Assembly (NCBI GenBank): GCA_030373325.1
Contig: JAUCZB010000003.1
Coordinates: 166,425 to 230,424, forward strand
DNA from: Cyanobium sp. CZS25K
GTDB lineage: Bacteria > Cyanobacteriota > Cyanobacteriia > PCC-6307 > Cyanobiaceae
DNA length: 64,000 bases
Reading direction: 5' to 3'
Shown here: in pieces, positions 57,749 through 64,000 of the stretch
Numbering within the stretch: the stretch's first letter is position 1
Layout of the letters: each line of letters opens with the position of its first letter
The notes under the pieces: model-generated
The model's input: the letters and a program-made list of their open reading frames with translations, nothing else
Database searches by the model: none
Told to the model about the DNA's origin: nothing
Program-made: the position numbers and the translations under genes

Positions 57749-60142
57749 GTGAGCGCCCCCCCCCCTGCCACTTCCTCCGAGCCGTTGCTCCTCGACGTGG
57801 AGGGCATGAAATGCGGCGGCTGCGTCCGTGCGGTGGAGCAGCGGCTGCTGCAGACCGAGGGGGTGCGCCAGGCCAGCGTCAACCTGCTCACCCGCACGGC
57901 CTGGGTCGATCTGGAGCCCCCGGTCGATGGACCCGATGGGGACACCACGGACCCGCTGCCCGCCCTGCTGGGCAGCCTTGAGGCCCTGGGCTTCCAGGCC
58001 CGGCTGCGCCCCCAGGAGCTGGAGCCGGCGAGCCAGCGGCAGCGGCGGCAGACCGACCAGTGGTGGCGCCACTGGCGCCAGCTGCTGGTGGCCCTGCTGC
58101 TGTTGCTCGTCTCCGGGCTGGGACATCTGGCCGACGCCGGCCAGCTGGCCTGGCCTGGCCCCTGGCCGTTGCTGGGCAGCCCCTGGTTCCACGCCCTGGT
58201 GGCCAGCCTCGCCCTGGCCTTTCCGGGCCGGCCGATCCTCATCCGCGGCGTCCGTTCGGCCCTGGTTGGGGCGCCTGGCATGGACAGCCTGGTGGGGCTG
58301 GGCGTGGCCAGTGCCTACCTCTCGAGTCTGGTGGGCTGGCTGTGGCCGGCCAGCGGCTGGCCCTGCTACTTCAACGAGCCGGTGATGCTGCTGGGCTTCG
58401 TCCTCACCGGTCGCTTCCTCGAGGAGCGCGCCCGCTACCGGACCGGTCGGGCCATCGAGGAGCTGAGCGCCCTGCAGCCCGACCATGCCCTGCTGTTGCT
58501 GGGCGATGGTCCCCCCCGGCAGGTGCGGGTGGGGGGGCTGCGGCCGGGGGATCGGCTGCGGCTGCTGCCGGGGGACCGGGTGCCGGTGGATGGGGTGGTG
58601 CTGGAGGGTTCTTCCAGCGTGGATGCCTCCTGCCTCACGGGTGAGCCCCTGCCGCGCGCCGTGGAGCCGGGCAGTGAGCTGGCCGCCGGTCTGCTCAATC
58701 TGGAGGGGTCCCTGGTGCTGGAGGTGCAGCGCAGCGGGGCCGAGAGCGCCATTGCCCGCATCGTTCACATGGTGGAGCGGGCCCAGGCCCGCAAGGCTCC
58801 GATCCAGGGCCTGGCCGACCGGATCGCTGGTCGCTTCACCCTGGTGGTGCTGGCCCTGGCGGCGGCCACCCTCCTGTTCTGGTGGTTGTGGGGCAGCCGG
58901 CACTGGCCCGCTGTGCTGATTTCGGTCGCTGCCGCCGGCCATGGCGCCCACGGCCACGGGGGGGAGGTCAGTGCCACGCCCTTCAGCCTGGGACTGCAGC
59001 TGGCCATCGCGGTGCTGGTGGTGGCGTGCCCCTGCGCCCTGGGTCTGGCCACGCCGACGGCGATCACCGTGGGCTCCGGCCTGGCGGCCCGTTCCGGCCT
59101 GCTGTTCCGGGGCGGCGACGCCATCGAGACCGCCTCCCGGCTGGAGGCGGTGCTGTTCGACAAGACCGGCACCCTCACCCTCGGCCGCCCCCTGGTGACG
59201 GCCGTCCGGGTCGTCGGCGAGGCGTCAGGCCGCCCGGCGGAGACGGCCCAGGACCAGCGGCTGGTGCAGCTGGCGGCCAGCCTTGAGCAGCACAGCCGCC
59301 ATCCCCTGGCCCATGCGGTGCTCCAGGAGGCCCAGTGCCGGGGGCTGCCCCTGCTTCCCGTCGTCGAGGTCCTGACGCTCCCTGGCCAGGGGGTGCAGGG
59401 CCTGGTGGAGGGCTGCGGGCTGGTGCAGGTCGGCCGACTGGCCTGGTTGGCCCACAACGGCGTGGTGGTGGACCCCGGATCCGAGGCCCTCCAGCAGGAC
59501 CTGGAGGCCGGTGGCGCCAGCCTGCTGGCGGTGGCCGGCGAGGGACGGCTGCTGGGGCTCCTCGCCGTGGAGGACCGGCTCCGGGCCGATGCCGCCGCCA
59601 CCGTGACCCGCCTGCGGCGGCAGGGGTTGCAGCTGGGGCTTCTCAGCGGTGATCGGCGGGCCAGCGTCGAGGGCCTGGGCCGCCAGCTCGGCCTGCGGCC
59701 GGAGGAGCTGGCCTGGGGCCTGCGGCCCGAGGAAAAGCTGGAACGCATCCTGCGGGCCCATCGCCAGGGGACCGTGGCGATGGTGGGTGATGGGGTCAAC
59801 GATGCCCCGGCCCTCGCTGCCGCCGACCTGGGCATCGCCGTCGGAACGGGCACCCAGATCGCCCAGGAGAGCGCGGCGCTGGTGGTGATGGGCGACGGTC
59901 TCGAAGGCATCGTCCGCGCCCTGGAGATCGCCAGGCGCACCATGGCCAAGGTCCGCCAGAACCTGGCCTGGGCCTTCGGTTACAACCTGATCGTGCTGCC
60001 GATCGCCGCCGGCGTTCTCCTGCCGGGCTTCGGACTGCGCCTCTCGCCCGAACTGGCCGCCCTGCTGATGGCCTTCAGCTCCATCACCGTGGTCGGCAAT
60101 GCCCTGCTGCTTCAGGGCAGCCCTTCGGATCCATCGTCATGA
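57749..60142 (+). CDS. Copper-type P1B ATPase (CtaA/PacS-like)
   Basis: 797 residues from GTG 57749. One heavy-metal-binding domain (GMKCGGC, Cys22 and Cys25), about eight membrane helices, actuator [12 protein letters not shown], the transmembrane CPC in [16 protein letters not shown], phospho-Asp471 in DKTGTLT, HP motif in SRHPLAHAV and [21 protein letters not shown] and a single CxxC domain suggest Cu(I). A His-rich loop ([10 protein letters not shown], near 395-406) precedes the CPC helix and is unusual. tmk overlaps its stop. Confidence 0.92.
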   Translation: MSAPPPATSSEPLLLDVEGMKCGGCVRAVEQRLLQTEGVRQASVNLLTRTAWVDLEPPVDGPDGDTTDPLPALLGSLEALGFQARLRPQELEPASQRQRRQTDQWWRHWRQLLVALLLLLVSGLGHLADAGQLAWPGPWPLLGSPWFHALVASLALAFPGRPILIRGVRSALVGAPGMDSLVGLGVASAYLSSLVGWLWPASGWPCYFNEPVMLLGFVLTGRFLEERARYRTGRAIEELSALQPDHALLLLGDGPPRQVRVGGLRPGDRLRLLPGDRVPVDGVVLEGSSSVDASCLTGEPLPRAVEPGSELAAGLLNLEGSLVLEVQRSGAESAIARIVHMVERAQARKAPIQGLADRIAGRFTLVVLALAAATLLFWWLWGSRHWPAVLISVAAAGHGAHGHGGEVSATPFSLGLQLAIAVLVVACPCALGLATPTAITVGSGLAARSGLLFRGGDAIETASRLEAVLFDKTGTLTLGRPLVTAVRVVGEASGRPAETAQDQRLVQLAASLEQHSRHPLAHAVLQEAQCRGLPLLPVVEVLTLPGQGVQGLVEGCGLVQVGRLAWLAHNGVVVDPGSEALQQDLEAGGASLLAVAGEGRLLGLLAVEDRLRADAAATVTRLRRQGLQLGLLSGDRRASVEGLGRQLGLRPEELAWGLRPEEKLERILRAHRQGTVAMVGDGVNDAPALAAADLGIAVGTGTQIAQESAALVVMGDGLEGIVRALEIARRTMAKVRQNLAWAFGYNLIVLPIAAGVLLPGFGLRLSPELAALLMAFSSITVVGNALLLQGSPSDPSS

Positions 60143-60792
60143 GGGGACGGTTCCTGGTGCTGGAAGGCATCGACGGCTGCGGCAAGACCACCCAGATCGA
60201 GGCCCTGCGCGCCTGGCTGCCGCTCAGCGGCCTGATGGATCCCGGCGCGCGGTTGGTGGTGACGCGGGAGCCGGGGGGGACGGCCCTCGGCCAGGCCCTG
60301 CGCGCCCTGCTGTTGCAGCCCCCGGAAGGGGCCGCCCCCTGCGACCTCTGCGAACTGATGCTCTATGCCGCCGACCGGGCCCAGCACGTGCAGGAATGCC
60401 TGCGTCCGGCCCTGGCTGCCGGCGACTGGGTGCTCAGTGATCGCTTCAGCGGATCCACCGCTGCCTATCAGGGCTATGGCCGTGGCCTTCCCCTGGCCAC
60501 CATCCTTCAGCTCGAGGCGATGGCCACCGGCGGCCTGGAGCCCGATCTCACCCTGTGGCTCGACCTGCCCCTGGCCGGATCCCTGCGGCGACGCGGCGAC
60601 CGGCCCGCCGACCGGATCGAGGCCGGCGGTGAGGCCTTCCTGCAGCGGGTCAGCGACGGTTTCGCCTCCCTGGCCCAGGCCAGGGGCTGGCGGCGGGTGG
60701 AGGCCGGCCGGCCCAGGGAGCAGGTGACGGCGCTCTGCCGTGCCCTGATCGCGGCGCACCTCGGAGCGCCCGGGGGAGGGGGCGATGGCTGA
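60139..60792 (+). CDS. tmk: Thymidylate kinase
   Basis: 217 residues. P-loop LEGIDGCGKTTQ, the VTREPGGT motif (Arg), SDRFSGSTAAYQGYGR and a Gly/Arg lid (LRRRGDRPADRIEAG). It phosphorylates dTMP. Overlaps the P-ATPase stop by ATGA and holB by 8 nt, a conserved tmk-holB pairing. Confidence 0.95.
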   Translation: MRGRFLVLEGIDGCGKTTQIEALRAWLPLSGLMDPGARLVVTREPGGTALGQALRALLLQPPEGAAPCDLCELMLYAADRAQHVQECLRPALAAGDWVLSDRFSGSTAAYQGYGRGLPLATILQLEAMATGGLEPDLTLWLDLPLAGSLRRRGDRPADRIEAGGEAFLQRVSDGFASLAQARGWRRVEAGRPREQVTALCRALIAAHLGAPGGGGDG

Positions 60793-61747
60793 GCTGTTCT
60801 CCGACCTGATCGGCCAGCCGCAGGCGGTGACGCTGCTGACGGCCGCCCTTGAGCGCCAGCGGCTGGCGCCGGCCTATCTGTTCGTGGGGGCCGATGGGGT
60901 GGGACGCCGCCTGGCGGCCCTGCGCCTGCTCGAAGGGGTGCTGGCCGGCGGAACCGCCGGATCGGTGCCGTTGCGGCGGCGCCTGGCCGAGGGCAACCAC
61001 CCTGATCTGCTCTGGGTCGAACCCACCTACCTGCACCAGGGCCGGTTGGTGAAGGCCTCCGAGGCCGAGGCCCTGGGCCTGAGTCGCCGCACCCCCCCCC
61101 AGCTGCGCCTGGAGCAGGTGCGGGAGGTGACCCGATTCCTGGCCCGGCGTCCGCTGGAGGGAGGGCGTTCCCTGGTGGTGCTGGACAGCGCCGAAGCGAT
61201 GGCCGAAGCGGCCGCCAATGCCCTGCTCAAAACCCTTGAGGAACCTGGCCATGGCCTCCTCATCCTGCTGACGGCGGCGCCGGAACGGCTGCTGAGCACC
61301 ATCCGTTCCCGTTGCCAGTCCATCCCCTTCGCCCGTCTGTCCCCTGCCTTGGTGCGCGAGGTGCTGGGGCGCCTGCCCGTGGAGGAGGAGGGCAGGCCGG
61401 AGGGGGCCGCGGCCGATCCCCCCGAGCTGATCGCGCTGGCCGCCGGCTCACCCGGAGCCCTGCTGCGCCACCGGCGTGCCTGGCAGAGCCTGCCTCAGGG
61501 GCTGGCGGAACGCTTGCTGACCCTGGGCCGGGAGCCGATGGAGGCCCTGGGCCTCGCCCGGGACCTGAGCGAGGCCCTCGATGGTGAACAGCAGCTCTGG
61601 CTGCTCGACTGGTGGCAACTGCACCTCTGGCGCCAGCACCTGGATCCGGCACCGCTGCGGCGCATCGAGCAGCTGCGCAGCCATCTGCTGGCCTATGTGC
61701 AGCCCCGTCTGGCCTGGGAGGTGGCCCTGCTCGATCTGGGCGGGTGA
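60785..61747 (+). CDS. holB: DNA polymerase III delta prime subunit
   Basis: 320 residues. YLFVGADGVGRRLAAL keeps the shape of a P-loop but lacks its Lys, as expected for a non-ATP-binding delta prime. NALLKTLEEPGHGLLILLTA and the STIRSRCQSIPF SRC motif are diagnostic of the clamp loader. It helps load the replication clamp. Its stop is 10 nt from the convergent rpaA stop. Confidence 0.93.
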   Translation: MAELFSDLIGQPQAVTLLTAALERQRLAPAYLFVGADGVGRRLAALRLLEGVLAGGTAGSVPLRRRLAEGNHPDLLWVEPTYLHQGRLVKASEAEALGLSRRTPPQLRLEQVREVTRFLARRPLEGGRSLVVLDSAEAMAEAAANALLKTLEEPGHGLLILLTAAPERLLSTIRSRCQSIPFARLSPALVREVLGRLPVEEEGRPEGAAADPPELIALAAGSPGALLRHRRAWQSLPQGLAERLLTLGREPMEALGLARDLSEALDGEQQLWLLDWWQLHLWRQHLDPAPLRRIEQLRSHLLAYVQPRLAWEVALLDLGG

Positions 61748-61757
61748 GGCTCTGGTG

Positions 61758-62552
61758 TCAGGCCACCACGCTGCCGCCGGCGGCCCGTTCCTGCAGCCTG
61801 GCCTCCCTGGCGTTGCGGATGATGCTGGCGAGGGGTTCCATCTGGTCGCTGGCCGGCAGCTCCAGGCAGTAGCCCGCGCCGTACACGGTCTTGATGAACC
61901 GCGGTTTGCGCGGGTCCGGTTCCAGCTTGGTGCGGAGGTGGCGGATGTGCACCCGGATCGTCTCGATGTCGTCGTCGGGTTCGTACCCCCACACCTCCTT
62001 GAGGATCAGGGACGGTGAGACCGTCTGGCCGTGCCGCTGCAGCAGGCAGTGGAGCAGCTCGAACTCCGTGTGGGTGAGCCGGACGGGGGCATCGAACCAG
62101 ATGGCCTCGAAACGCTCCGGGACCAGGGTGAGGCAGCTGAAGCTGAGGATCTCGTTGTGCTTGGCGGAGAGCGGAGCCCGATCGCTGCGGCGCAGCAGGG
62201 CCTTGACCCGGACCATCAGCTCCTCGAGATCGAAGGGCTTGGTGAGGTAGTCATCGGCACCAGAATTGAACCCGCTCACCTTGTCCTTGGTGCTGCCCAG
62301 GGCCGTGATCATCAGGATCGGGATCTTGGCGGTGCGCTCGTCGCGGCGCAGCCGCTGACAAAGGGTGAGGCCGTCGACCTTCGGCAGCATCAGGTCGAGC
62401 AGGATGACATCGGGGCTGTACTGCACTGCCAGGGCCTGGCCCTTGATGCCGTCCTCGGCCCGCTGAACGTCGAAGCCGCCGTGCTCAAGATGGCCGGCCA
62501 CCAGATCGCGCATGTCGCCGTCATCTTCGATCAGCAGGATGGAGGGCTTCAT
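61758..62552 (-). CDS. rpaA: OmpR-type response regulator RpaA
   Basis: 264 residues from ATG 62552. Receiver [20 protein letters not shown], phospho-Asp in [13 protein letters not shown], and winged helix with [40 protein letters not shown] and [14 protein letters not shown] match RpaA, the output regulator of the circadian clock and of phycobilisome association. Frames further upstream are not conserved. Confidence 0.94.
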   Translation of the reverse strand: MKPSILLIEDDGDMRDLVAGHLEHGGFDVQRAEDGIKGQALAVQYSPDVILLDLMLPKVDGLTLCQRLRRDERTAKIPILMITALGSTKDKVSGFNSGADDYLTKPFDLEELMVRVKALLRRSDRAPLSAKHNEILSFSCLTLVPERFEAIWFDAPVRLTHTEFELLHCLLQRHGQTVSPSLILKEVWGYEPDDDIETIRVHIRHLRTKLEPDPRKPRFIKTVYGAGYCLELPASDQMEPLASIIRNAREARLQERAAGGSVVA

Positions 62553-62703
62553 GGCGTGCGGCGGGACGTCAGGGGTGCTGCAGAAGTGAGCACAAGTGAC
62601 CACAGGGCTCATTTTCACCTTTTCCCTTTCCCTGGCTCGGATCAGGGTGCAGGTGCCGATCCTGGCCCGGCACGGGAGGCCCCGCGTGGAGCGAATGATG
62701 AAA

Positions 62704-62775
62704 CTCCCCGGGCGGGATTCGAACCTGCGACCAATCGGTTAACAGCCGACCGCTCTACCACTGAGCTACCGAGGA
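62704..62775 (-). tRNA. tRNA-Asn(GTT)
   Basis: 72 nt, minus strand. The 7-bp acceptor stem TCCTCGG / CCGGGGA pairs with one G-U, and the D arm (GCTCAGTGGTAGAGC), anticodon stem-loop with GTT (62741-62743), and T arm (GGTTCGAATCC) are all formed. The discriminator is G at 62704. No CCA is encoded; it must be added by the CCA enzyme, whose gene is in this window. Confidence 0.96.
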
Positions 62776-62804
62776 AAGCACCCGGAGCCCCGGGCTTGAA
62801 GACC

Positions 62805-63506
62805 TTACCTTTCGGGCCCGCCAGCGGGCAAGGGGGCCAGGGAGCGGCGCAGGCTTTCGCCGCTCTGCCAGGGGCCGATCGCCCCGCCTTCCATGCGGGC
62901 GGCCCCGTCGCAGCGCTCGAGTTCCTCGAGACGGTGGGTGATCCACAGGGCGGTGAGGGGGGACGTGCTCCGGTGGCAGAGGCGATGGATCAACTCCAGG
63001 ACGTCCCTCTGGCTGTCCGGATCCAGCAGGGCCGTGGGTTCATCCAGCAGCAGCAATGTCGCGGCGCTGGCCAGGGCCCCGGCGATCGCCAGGCGCTGCT
63101 TCTGGCCGCCGCTGAGGCTGTGGATGGGCCGCTGCTGCAGCCCAGGCAGGCCCACCTGGGCCAGGGCCGAGGCCACCCTCTCGGCGCGCTCGCCGTCGTC
63201 GAGACCCTCGGGGAGGCCGAGCTGCAGGTCGCTGCCGCAACTGGGCAGCAGCAGTTGATGGTCGGGGTTCTGGAACACCAGGGCTGGTCGGCCCTGGCAG
63301 GTGATCCTCCCCTCGGCGGGTGTCAGCAGGCCGGCGATCAGGCGGAGCAGGGTGCTCTTGCCGCTGCCGTTGCTGCCCACGAGCATCCAGAGACCCGGAC
63401 CCGGAATCTGCAGCCGGCAGTTGTGGAGGGCATTGCGGCCCTGACCCCAGCCGAAGTGGAGCCCCTCGATGCTCAGGGGTGGCACCACAGCCGCGGACGG
63501 TGTCAA
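62805..63506 (-). CDS. ABC transporter ATP-binding protein (CbiO/EcfA-like)
   Basis: 233 residues. Walker [11 protein letters not shown]-loop FQNPDHQLL, signature [15 protein letters not shown], Walker [13 protein letters not shown] and switch His in WITHRLEEL. The QNPDHQ pattern is common in cobalt/nickel and ECF vitamin importers, so that type is likely, but no permease gene is adjacent. Starts in the stop of the UPF0367 gene (ATGA). Confidence 0.87.
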   Translation of the reverse strand: MTPSAAVVPPLSIEGLHFGWGQGRNALHNCRLQIPGPGLWMLVGSNGSGKSTLLRLIAGLLTPAEGRITCQGRPALVFQNPDHQLLLPSCGSDLQLGLPEGLDDGERAERVASALAQVGLPGLQQRPIHSLSGGQKQRLAIAGALASAATLLLLDEPTALLDPDSQRDVLELIHRLCHRSTSPLTALWITHRLEELERCDGAARMEGGAIGPWQSGESLRRSLAPLPAGGPER

Positions 63507-63766
63507 GGCTCGAAGCTGAAGCCGGGCCGTTTGCCGCCGCCGGCGGCCGCCGACTTCTCATAAAGCTGCACGGCAACGATTTCGCCGCTCAGGAGGCTGA
63601 CGCGCTTCTGTTCGTCCTTTTCACAGGTCAGCTGGAGCACCTTGGGGTGGCCGTTCTCGAGGGCCTGGTGCACCTCCCCGTAAAGGGCCTGGGCGGCCTC
63701 CAGCTCCTTGCGTTGGACGGCCACGGGCATGGGGCTGAGCCGGAGGGAGATCTCGACGACGTACAT
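63503..63766 (-). CDS. UPF0367 family small protein
   Basis: 87 residues. The sequence [46 protein letters not shown] (read in parts) and [13 protein letters not shown] matches the short, cyanobacteria-wide UPF0367 group, predicted to be a compact soluble beta/alpha protein of unknown function. Divergent from psbD and coupled to the ABC ATPase gene. Confidence 0.88.
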   Translation of the reverse strand: MYVVEISLRLSPMPVAVQRKELEAAQALYGEVHQALENGHPKVLQLTCEKDEQKRVSLLSGEIVAVQLYEKSAAAGGGKRPGFSFEP

Positions 63767-63948
63767 GGTGGAGGGGGCTGGGGGCCGGGACGGCGGTGAG
63801 GACTGGCCAGGCCACTCTGGCGAATCGTCGGCCAGCGGGGAGGAGGTGGGTACTTCTGCTCATTCCCGCCGGCTGGCGGTGCGGAAGGCCGCAGAGGAGG
63901 GGGATCTTCTTTTACGATCTGCATGTAACGCTTCGTGAAGCTCCTCCC
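63767..63948 (+). promoter_or_regulatory. psbD upstream region with HLR1-like half-sites
   Basis: This 182-nt divergent gap must hold the psbD promoter. TTTACGAT (63911-63918) and GTTACATG on the minus strand (63922-63929) each match the RpaB-binding HLR1 half-site (G/T)TTACA(A/T)(A/T) with one mismatch. They are inverted rather than direct as in classical HLR1, so RpaB control of psbD from these is tentative. CTCC lies just before the start, not a classic ribosome-binding site. Confidence 0.3.
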
Positions 63949-64000
63949 ATGACGATCGCCCTAGGGCGTGCACCGGCCACGCGTGGATGGTTCGACGTCC
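63949..64000 (+). CDS. psbD: Photosystem II D2 protein, 5' end only
   Basis: 17 codons are visible before the window ends. ATG at 63949 begins MTIALGRAPATRGWFDV, identical in form to the D2 N terminus, so this is psbD running off the right edge. D2 pairs with D1 in the photosystem II reaction centre. Divergent from the UPF0367 gene. Confidence 0.9.
   Translation, partial: MTIALGRAPATRGWFDV

Overview
This window is a GC-rich, gene-dense piece of an oxygenic cyanobacterial chromosome. It is most likely from an alpha-cyanobacterium of the Cyanobium/Synechococcus picocyanobacterial group. Markers seen directly include psbD (first 17 codons at the right edge), ycf3, ycf34, chlM, crtP-crtB, ndhA/I/G/E, ndhD/F and ndhM of photosynthetic NDH-1, rbcR, a PedR-like regulator, and both rpaA and rpaB. 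HIP1 octamers (GCGATCGC) occur, for example at 290, 33040 and 63082. No ribosomal RNA, CRISPR array, phage gene or insertion sequence was seen. The genus is an inference from gene content and order.

Layout. (a) 1-7800 is accessory: the end of a thiamine-diphosphate enzyme, a translationally coupled two-module nonribosomal peptide synthetase of 1992 residues, and a MntA/HepT-type toxin-antitoxin pair. (b) 7839-18205 is core metabolism: rsmH, membrane proteins, a cysteine desulfurase, a NarL-type regulator, an RluA-like protein lacking the usual catalytic Asp, chlM, nagA, purE and cysC. (c) 18249-18920 is a vapBC module whose toxin is broken by two frameshifts. (d) 18988-26173 holds SUI1, PhyH, trpB, a proteasome-like Anbu peptidase coupled to hrcA, a rhodanese, a DUF3352 protein and SixA. 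(e) 26242-31877 is a likely operon gltA-ndhA-ndhI-ndhG-ndhE-nadK-CYTH. (f) 31874-42621 holds pedR, metF, a sugar-nucleotide pyrophosphorylase, scpA, lapA-like, ndhD, ndhF, an NnrU/Z-ISO-like protein, rbcR, a DUF3172 protein and ndhM. (g) 42818-45165 is the carotenoid pair crtP-crtB. (h) 45200-56093 carries an RNA-binding protein, the CCA-adding enzyme, ycf34-tsaB-ydcF, the lipid run rpaB-plsX-fabH-fabD-plsC, and radA. (i) 56146-57039 is an AT-richer glycosyltransferase that looks transferred. (j) 57089 to the end holds ycf3, a copper-type P-ATPase, tmk-holB, rpaA, tRNA-Asn, an ABC ATPase, a UPF0367 protein and the start of psbD.

How the genes work together. Much of the window serves photosynthetic electron flow (NDH-1, PSI assembly, PSII D2), pigment synthesis (chlorophyll and carotenoids) and its control (RpaA, RpaB, RbcR, PedR). 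Packing is extreme. Many same-strand neighbours share ATGA, GTGA or TGATG junctions, and five convergent pairs overlap at their 3' ends by 4 to 66 nt. Start codons are often GTG or TTG. The most novel material is the coupled thiamine-diphosphate enzyme and NRPS at the left edge, whose first adenylation domain resembles oxalate/acyl-CoA ligases rather than amino-acid-activating domains.
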